From an uncultured Lachnospiraceae bacterium (lineage in GTDB: Bacteria; Bacillota; Clostridia; Lachnospirales; Lachnospiraceae): a stretch of 27,084 bases of DNA. The stretch's first letter is position 1. Each line of letters begins with the position of its first letter. Below the pieces are notes generated by a model. The model had not been told where the DNA came from. It was given only the letters and a program-made list of their open reading frames with translations, and made no database searches. The position numbers and the translations under genes are program-made. Below, one piece after another: positions 22,348 through 27,084 of the stretch. The stretch is taken from assembly GCA_900544445.1 (NCBI GenBank), contig UQVK01000047.1, forward strand, positions 1-27,084. The letters are read 5' to 3'.

Positions 22348-23365
22348 TCACATGATCCCGTTTGTTTTCAAACACGTCATAGGCCTCCATGATACGATCC
22401 AGGGTGGTTCTGTGGGTGATCAGGCAGCGCGCGTCCAGCTTTCCCTGCGCGATCAGATCCATGATCCTGCCGCAGTCAGCGGCGTCCACGCCTCCCGTTT
22501 TGAAGATCAGATTCTTTCCGTACATGTCCGGAAGGGGCAGGGTCTGCGGCTCCTCATACATGGCGATGATGGCGGCCACCGCATTAGGCCGGGCGATCTT
22601 CCATGCCATCTGGAAGGTATCCCTTCCGCCCGCAGCTTCCAGAACAGCGTCCGCCCCGCGTCCTTCCGTCAGGCGGCGAACTTCCTTCTCCACATCGTCA
22701 CGCAGGGGATTGAGCGTGACATCCGCCAGGTTCTGCTTTCTGGCAAGCTCCAGTCGGCTGTCGTCCACGTCGATGGCGATGATGCGCGAAGGCTGGTACA
22801 GTCTGGCGCACATCATGCAGCAAAGGCCCGTAGGCCCGGCTCCAATCACCGCCGCCGTATCCCCCGGCCGGATTTCCGCAAGAGAAGCGCCCCAGTAGCC
22901 TGTGGAGAGCAGATCTCCGGTAAAAAGCGCCGCTTCGTCCGATACCTCATCCGGAATTGCGGTCAGGCCGTTGTCTGCAAAGGGCACGCGCACGTATTCC
23001 GCCTGTCCTCCGTCGATTCTGCAGCCCATCGCCCATCCGCCATGGGGATCGGTGCAGTTATTCACATAACCCCTTTTGCAGAAAAAGCATTCTCCACAAA
23101 AGGTTTCCACATTCACCGCAACCCGGTCTCCCTTCCGGAAGCGTCTGACCGCTTCTCCGGTCTCTTCTACCACACCGACAAACTCATGGCCCAGGATGGT
23201 TCCTGGCACCGCCCTCGGTACGGCGCCGTGTTTGATGTGGATGTCGCTGGAACAGATGGTGGTCAGCGTCACCCGGATGATGGCGTCCGTCGCCTCCTGC
23301 AGCTTCGGAACAGGCCTTTCTTCCAGCGCCAGTTTTCCGTTTCCTTCATATACCACTGCTTTCAA
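22322..23365 (-). CDS. Zinc-dependent medium-chain alcohol dehydrogenase
   Basis: A 347-residue MDR-family NAD(P)-dependent dehydrogenase. The catalytic zinc site shows Cys in TICSSDIH and GHEFVG, the structural zinc lobe is CGECFFCKRGYVNNC, and the Rossmann loop is AVIGAGPTGL followed by IAIDVDDSRLELA. The Asp-rich end of the second strand favours NAD over NADP. The substrate is probably a secondary alcohol or polyol; the overall pattern is near the tetR-/Tdh-like group but not decisive. I choose TTG at 23365 as start: GGAGG lies 7 nt upstream and the protein then begins MKAVVYEGNG, the family norm. The longer ATG at 23419 sits in a dispersed repeat. Its 3' end overlaps the convergent UvrA-like gene by 26 bp. 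Confidence 0.93.
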   Translation of the reverse strand: MKAVVYEGNGKLALEERPVPKLQEATDAIIRVTLTTICSSDIHIKHGAVPRAVPGTILGHEFVGVVEETGEAVRRFRKGDRVAVNVETFCGECFFCKRGYVNNCTDPHGGWAMGCRIDGGQAEYVRVPFADNGLTAIPDEVSDEAALFTGDLLSTGYWGASLAEIRPGDTAAVIGAGPTGLCCMMCARLYQPSRIIAIDVDDSRLELARKQNLADVTLNPLRDDVEKEVRRLTEGRGADAVLEAAGGRDTFQMAWKIARPNAVAAIIAMYEEPQTLPLPDMYGKNLIFKTGGVDAADCGRIMDLIAQGKLDARCLITHRTTLDRIMEAYDVFENKRDHVIKVAVRVN

Positions 23366-23401
23366 TTTTTTTCCTCCTCGCTGAAGCGTCACAAAACTGC
23401 C

Positions 23402-23437
23402 GGGTAAAAAATCAGCCATCCGGTTTATTTTTCACTC
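23402..23437. repeat. Dispersed 16-4-16 palindromic repeat, copy 3 (degenerate)
   Basis: Arms 23402-23417 and 23422-23437 around an ATCC loop have exactly the spacing of copies 1 and 2 but four mismatched or wobble positions. The CAAAACTGCC preceding it is shared with copy 2. The right arm supplies the TGA stop of the acetyltransferase gene (23432-23434). Confidence 0.65.
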
Positions 23438-24484
23438 TTCCGTCAGCCGCTTCGCCATGAAAATATCAGGTTTTCCCGGCCCGTTCACATCCGGAAGCAC
23501 GCCGACGATCTGATATCCACATTTCTGATAAAATTCATAGGGATGGCCGCTGTAGTTTTTGATTTCCCTGATTTTTTCCAGGGTATTTTCAAACAGATCC
23601 CCTTCCGAAAGGCTGGTGGCCCCGTCCTCATCGTCCGTTCCCAAATACATGACCAGCACTCCGGCCCTCATTACCTCCCTTTCGATCCGGGCGGTGAGCA
23701 GGCTTCCCAGCCCCATTCCCCGCATTCCCGGCGCAACGGCCAGAGGATGCAGCTCCCAGCCGAAGGGATATTCCGGATGAGCTCCCACAAATCCTGCCAC
23801 TTTTTTCTCTCTGCGTATGGCGACCAGGATTCCTGATTCCAGCGTCTCCCGGAGGGTTTCTTCCGCTTCTTCTTTCGTGTTCCAGGCATGGGCGAAGCTT
23901 TTCATCAGAATTTGCGCACAGGCTTCCAGTTCATTCTCCTTTTCTTTGGTCAAACGAAGAAGCTCCAGGACTTCCGTCCGTTCCATCACAAAGTTGGTGA
24001 GCAGGATTCCGTGACGTTCCACCTGCTGCTCCTTCTTCACCACGTATCCCCTCTTTTCAAAAAAGGGGCGGGCGGTGATGGAGGCGTGAGTGGTAAAGGT
24101 CAGTTCCACATGCTCCCCTTCCGCCTGCCGCGCATTCCCGTCTGTTCCTGTCCGGAAAGCGGCGCGCTTTCGGATTCCCCGCTCCAGCCGGTCACAGATG
24201 GCGGCGGCAATCCCTTTTTTCTGATCATCCTTATGTACATACAGCCGATCCAGATAGCCGGTGCTGTCCATGTCTCCGAAGCCCACAATGGTTTCCCCTT
24301 CCACGGCCACCAGGGTATCATGCTCCAGAAACGAGGCGTTCCATTTTTCCAGATCCACCTGACCGTCCGCCCAGGCGTCCAGCTGTTCCTCCGTATAGTC
24401 CGCCGCGTTGACCGTGTGGACGGTATCATAAAAAAGCCGGGCCATTTCCGCACAGTCCTGCGGACGATATTTTCTCAGTTCCAT
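23432..24484 (-). CDS. Two-domain GNAT acetyltransferase with AAC(6')-like C-terminal half
   Basis: A 350-residue tandem of two GNAT folds. Residues about 1-170 are a generic GNAT domain (motif A LYVHKDDQKKGIAAAI; FFEKRGY near the end). Residues about 180-350 closely follow the aminoglycoside 6'-N-acetyltransferase pattern: WELHPLAVAPGMRGMGLGSLL (acetyl-CoA loop), LGTDDEDGATSLS, and HPYEFYQKCGYQIVGVLPD followed by NGPGKPDIFMAKRL. AAC(6') enzymes acetylate the 6'-amino group of aminoglycosides and are normally about 150-185 residues and unfused. The start at 24484 has AGAGG 5 nt upstream; a GTG at 24538 is weaker. A hairpin sits in the leader. Whether it gives resistance is inference. Confidence 0.88.
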   Translation of the reverse strand: MELRKYRPQDCAEMARLFYDTVHTVNAADYTEEQLDAWADGQVDLEKWNASFLEHDTLVAVEGETIVGFGDMDSTGYLDRLYVHKDDQKKGIAAAICDRLERGIRKRAAFRTGTDGNARQAEGEHVELTFTTHASITARPFFEKRGYVVKKEQQVERHGILLTNFVMERTEVLELLRLTKEKENELEACAQILMKSFAHAWNTKEEAEETLRETLESGILVAIRREKKVAGFVGAHPEYPFGWELHPLAVAPGMRGMGLGSLLTARIEREVMRAGVLVMYLGTDDEDGATSLSEGDLFENTLEKIREIKNYSGHPYEFYQKCGYQIVGVLPDVNGPGKPDIFMAKRLTEE

Positions 24485-24499
24485 TTCTGCCTCTTTCCC

Positions 24500-24514
24500 G
24501 CCGCCAAAGGCGGC
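24500..24514 (-). other. Leader hairpin abutting the acetyltransferase RBS
   Basis: GCCGCC/GGCGGC 6-bp stem with AAA loop, about 5 nt from the AGAGG Shine-Dalgarno. In transcript sense it begins AAATGCCGCC, like the hairpins before two other minus-strand genes of this window. Confidence 0.45.
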
Positions 24515-24547
24515 ATTTCTTTCAGTGGAATTGTCCACCTCTTCTTC

Positions 24548-25342
24548 TCAATCATTCCCGCCGTCCGGCAGGATTCCCGCTGCCCGATAGGCGCTGCAGT
24601 CATCCGTTCTGTCCATAAAGCCGTACTCGATCAGCGCACGGCGGATGGAAGGAAAATCTTCCGCATAAATCTCTTTCAGAATCTGGTTCACTTCCTTTTC
24701 CGTGTACTCCCGCCCCGGCTCAAACCGCTTCATGATTTCCCGCAGAATGATGATCTTTTTCTTCTCCCTCGCCGGGATCTGCTTCAGGCTCCCATCCGCA
24801 TTCATGTAGGTTTTCAGCGCCTTCTCCCGCTCCTGCCGGGTAATGCCGTACCGGTCATCCACCATGACGGCGGCGGGATGCACCTCCTCCAGCCTTCCCT
24901 GATCCGTATCCATAATGCCCTCCTTTGTCTTTTGTTCCAGCGCGCGCATCAGCGCCAGAAAAATCTTCGCCTGTTTCTCCTTCTCCCTCAGCTTGAACCG
25001 GTGATTCCGTACCGTGGAAGGCGTGATTCCCATCTCTGCGGCAATCTGGCGGTCGTTTTTTCCTTCCGAAAGCAGTTCCAGCAGCCGCTTCTGCACCTCG
25101 GAGATGCCCGCACCTGCCGGATTCCCGGAAAGCAGACAGTCCGCCGGAGTTCCATGCACCTTTTTCACATGCGCCCGAACCGCGCCGAACGCATCATACA
25201 GACCGCCTTCTTCCTGAAAAATTTTCCCCTTTTCAAAGCTCTTCCCGCAGAACACACAGCGGTATGCCTCTTCTTCCTCTGCATGTCCGGCCGTAATCTC
25301 TTCTATGGAATAATTCCACAGGGCTTTCGCTGCGTCATCCAT
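24548..25342 (-). CDS. DUF2087 domain protein with zinc-finger-like and LuxR-type HTH regions
   Basis: A 264-residue probable DNA-binding regulator. Residues about 27-65 resemble a C2H2 finger (Cys29-x2-Cys32 and His58, His63). Residues about 83-125 form a helix-turn-helix of LuxR/GerE character (LLSEGKNDRQIAAEMGITPSTVRNHRFKLREK). Residues about 178-255 match DUF2087: YMNADGSLKQIPAREKKK, then LREIMKRFEPGREYTEKEVNQ and AEDFPSIRRALIEYGFMDR. DUF2087 is often linked to transcription factors; the target is unknown. ATG 25342 is spaced 7 nt from AAGGAG, while the ATG two codons earlier is too close. The acetyltransferase gene follows 63 nt downstream on the same strand, so it may be regulated by or cotranscribed with this gene. 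Confidence 0.85.
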   Translation of the reverse strand: MDDAAKALWNYSIEEITAGHAEEEEAYRCVFCGKSFEKGKIFQEEGGLYDAFGAVRAHVKKVHGTPADCLLSGNPAGAGISEVQKRLLELLSEGKNDRQIAAEMGITPSTVRNHRFKLREKEKQAKIFLALMRALEQKTKEGIMDTDQGRLEEVHPAAVMVDDRYGITRQEREKALKTYMNADGSLKQIPAREKKKIIILREIMKRFEPGREYTEKEVNQILKEIYAEDFPSIRRALIEYGFMDRTDDCSAYRAAGILPDGGND

Positions 25343-25370
25343 CGGCATTCTCCTTTCTTTTTTCTTCTAT

Positions 25371-25397
25371 CTTATATCACAAATTCATTTTTGTCTA
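25371..25397 (-). promoter_or_regulatory. Candidate promoter of the DUF2087 gene
   Basis: Minus-strand TGA-TATAAG (25379-25371, extended -10) with TAGACA (25397-25392) at a short 15-nt spacing. The flanking AT-rich block holds TTTGT...ACAAA inverted repeats (about 25391-25411) that could be an operator. The rest of 25343-25592 contains only this and the TrpB terminator. Confidence 0.4.
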
Positions 25398-25505
25398 TAT
25401 ATTTACAAACTTTATTTGCTTTTGTTTGTGTTTATTCTCAAATCTCTGGCATCCACAATTTGGGAAGGACGCTCAGGCCTGTATACGCTGTAACACAAAG
25501 GGGGC

Positions 25506-25550
25506 GTAAAAAGACAGCCCGGCCGCTGCACATCAGTCGGCCGGGCTGTC
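25506..25550 (-). terminator. Intrinsic terminator of the trpB-like gene
   Basis: GACAGCCCGGCCG (25513-25525) pairs perfectly with 25538-25550 around a 12-nt loop. On the minus strand the stem is followed by TTTTTAC. It lies about 40 nt past the stop codon. Confidence 0.9.
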
Positions 25551-25592
25551 TGCCCGTTTGTCTGTCTTTTTTTCTGTCTGTTTTTATTCGGC

Positions 25593-26981
25593 TCAGATTT
25601 CATTTCCCGGGAACTTCGGGATCTGGTCAAAGCCGGCCTGAAGGTCCGCGTCGGTAGGAACATAATCGGTCATCTGGCCGTTGTTGTACTTCTCATAAGC
25701 CACCATGTCAAAGTAGCCGGTTCCGGTCAGGCCGAACAGGATCGTCTTCTCCTCGCCGGTTTCCCTGCACTTGATCGCCTCGTCGATGGCGACGCGGATT
25801 GCATGGCTGCTTTCCGGAGCGGGCAGAATGCCTTCCACTCTGGCGAACTCTTCTGCCGCCGCAAATACCGCGGTCTGCTCCACGCTGCGGGCGGTCATAT
25901 AACCGTCATGATACAGCTGGGAGAGGATGGAGCTCATGCCATGATAGCGCAGGCCGCCCGCATGGTTGGGCGAAGGGATGAAGTTGCTGCCCAGGGTGTA
26001 CATCTTTGCCAGCGGGCAGACCATTCCGGTGTCACAGAAATCATACACATATTTGCCGCGGGTCAGGCTCGGGCAGGAAGCGGGCTCCACCGCGATGATC
26101 TCATAGTTTCTTTCCCCTCTGAGCATCTCGCCCACAAACGGGGAGATCAGGCCGCCCAGATTGGAACCGCCGCCCGCACAGCCGATGATCATGTCGGGAA
26201 CGATGTCGTACTTATCCATAGCAGTCTTGGTTTCCAGGCCGATCACGGTCTGATGCAGAAGCACCTGAGAAAGCACACTGCCCAGCACGTAACGGTAGCC
26301 CTCCTGGCTGGTGGCCGCTTCCACCGCTTCGGAAATGGCGCAGCCCAGGCTACCGCCGGTTCCGGGATGCTCTGCAAGGATCTTTCTTCCCACCGCCGTG
26401 GTATCAGAGGGCGAAGGCGTCACCTTCGCTCCGTAGGTGCGCATCACTTCCCGGCGGAAAGGCTTCTGTTCATAGGAAACCTTTACCATATATACCTGGC
26501 AGTCCAGTCCCAGATAAGCGCAGGCCATGGAAAGCGCGGTTCCCCACTGTCCGGCTCCGGTTTCCGTGGTCACGCCCTTCAGGCCCTGCTTCTTCGCATA
26601 GTAGGCCTGGGCGATGGCGGAATTGAGCTTGTGGCTTCCGCTGGTATTATTGCCCTCAAATTTATAGTAAATCTTGGCCGGAGTCTGCAGCTTTTCCTCC
26701 AGACAGTAAGCCCTGACCAGCGGAGAAGGACGGTACATCTTGTAGAATTTCTGAATCTCCTCCGGGATATCGATATAGGCGGTGGTGTCGTCCAGCTCCT
26801 GCTTCACCAGCTCGTCGCAGAACACGCCGCGCAGGTCGTCAAACGTCATGGGCTTTAAGGTTGCCGGATTCAGGAGCGGCGCGGGCTTATTCTTCATATC
26901 CGCTCTCACGTTGTACCACTGCTTCGGCATCTCATTCTCTTCCAGATAAATTTTGTAGGGAATTTCTTTGTTTGCTGCCAT
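25593..26981 (-). CDS. TrpB2-type PLP-dependent enzyme (tryptophan synthase beta-like)
   Basis: A 462-residue fold-type II PLP enzyme of the TrpB2 branch, longer at the N-terminus than ordinary TrpB (about 400). The PLP lysine is Lys118 in NNTSGSHKLNSA, the substrate loop is ETGAGQWGTA, and the phosphate-binding glycine loop is GCAGGGSNLGG. The C-terminal part has FGLTGTGYFDM. TrpB2 makes tryptophan from indole and serine, or phosphoserine in some lineages, usually without a TrpA partner; no trp operon genes are visible here, so indole salvage is plausible. AAAGGAGAAGAAGTT leads into ATG 26981. Leader hairpins upstream may regulate it. Confidence 0.93.
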   Translation of the reverse strand: MAANKEIPYKIYLEENEMPKQWYNVRADMKNKPAPLLNPATLKPMTFDDLRGVFCDELVKQELDDTTAYIDIPEEIQKFYKMYRPSPLVRAYCLEEKLQTPAKIYYKFEGNNTSGSHKLNSAIAQAYYAKKQGLKGVTTETGAGQWGTALSMACAYLGLDCQVYMVKVSYEQKPFRREVMRTYGAKVTPSPSDTTAVGRKILAEHPGTGGSLGCAISEAVEAATSQEGYRYVLGSVLSQVLLHQTVIGLETKTAMDKYDIVPDMIIGCAGGGSNLGGLISPFVGEMLRGERNYEIIAVEPASCPSLTRGKYVYDFCDTGMVCPLAKMYTLGSNFIPSPNHAGGLRYHGMSSILSQLYHDGYMTARSVEQTAVFAAAEEFARVEGILPAPESSHAIRVAIDEAIKCRETGEEKTILFGLTGTGYFDMVAYEKYNNGQMTDYVPTDADLQAGFDQIPKFPGNEI

Positions 26982-27008
26982 AACTTCTTCTCCTTTTCAT
27001 AGATGAAA

Positions 27009-27051
27009 TAGGCGATTGTTAAATCGCCTAACCCATCGATTTTACTGGGTT
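27009..27051 (-). promoter_or_regulatory. Tandem leader hairpins upstream of the trpB-like gene
   Basis: TAGGCGATT/AATCGCCTA (27009-27017 with 27022-27030, GTTA loop) and AACCCA/TGGGTT (27030-27035 with 27046-27051) lie directly next to each other in the likely 5' leader. No Trp-codon leader peptide or T-box motif is visible, and the promoter may lie beyond the window end, so the mechanism cannot be read. Confidence 0.4.
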
Positions 27052-27084
27052 TTCTTACATCTTCTATATAAATTTTCTCTCCGC

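Noticed and set aside
23366..23419. N-terminal extension of the alcohol dehydrogenase from the ATG at 23419
   Set aside because: It reads through the degenerate dispersed repeat; TTG at 23365 has an ideal RBS and the normal family N-terminus.
23888..25657. 589-codon plus-strand frame across the acetyltransferase and DUF2087 genes
   Set aside because: It spans two well-supported minus-strand genes, their gap and the promoter region, with no family features and no Shine-Dalgarno.

Overview
The window looks like a chromosomal segment of a gut-type Clostridia bacterium, most likely Lachnospiraceae. The reasons are a T-box-controlled valS, strong AGGAGG ribosome binding sites, moderately high GC with AT-rich promoters, and the gene families present: an EFR1 flavodoxin-ferredoxin, an AAA-ATPase-like/PD-(D/E)XK protein, a DUF2087 protein, a PadR-HAAS-ABC cassette and a TrpB2-type PLP enzyme. 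I see no tRNA, rRNA, CRISPR array, transposase or phage gene. Family calls rest on motifs read by eye; no database search was run.

Layout. Positions 1-7000 are minus-strand: valS behind a long T-box leader, a NERD-domain membrane-anchored protein, a secreted SGNH/GDSL hydrolase with a Gln/Ala-rich stalk, an inositol-monophosphatase-family phosphatase, and a GH43-like five-bladed beta-propeller protein. Several have their own readable promoter. Positions 7000-10450 are plus-strand: a PadR repressor behind a striking multi-half-site operator, then a HAAS-type membrane protein, an ABC ATPase and an ABC-2 permease, the last three joined by ATGA overlaps.

Positions 10450-14120 are minus-strand: trmO, an AviRa-like rRNA methyltransferase, a URO-D/MtaA-fold methyltransferase with a His-X-Cys...Cys zinc motif, a 3-TM small protein, and an EFR1 flavodoxin-ferredoxin broken by a one-base frameshift. 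Positions 14230-17120 carry a plus-strand Ca2+-type P-ATPase ending in a bidirectional terminator shared with an aldo/keto reductase that seems to have lost about 60 internal residues. Positions 18000-22350 are plus-strand: an AAA-ATPase-like/nuclease protein followed by a UvrA-like double ABC protein that lacks the UvrB-binding region. Positions 22320-27000 are minus-strand: a zinc alcohol dehydrogenase (TTG start), a two-domain acetyltransferase whose second half resembles AAC(6'), a DUF2087 regulator, and TrpB2 with its terminator.

The most interesting non-genic signals are a dispersed hairpin repeat with fixed 16-4-16 geometry and compensatory arm changes (three copies), the PadR operator, a shared short hairpin directly in front of the ribosome binding site of three minus-strand genes, and the valS promoter embedded in the 3' end of the upstream gene. 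The genes do not form one pathway; they fall into small independent transcription units. I did not find a clear new multi-gene system. The best candidates for one are the MtaA-like/3-TM/EFR1 unit and the AAA-nuclease/UvrA-like pair.
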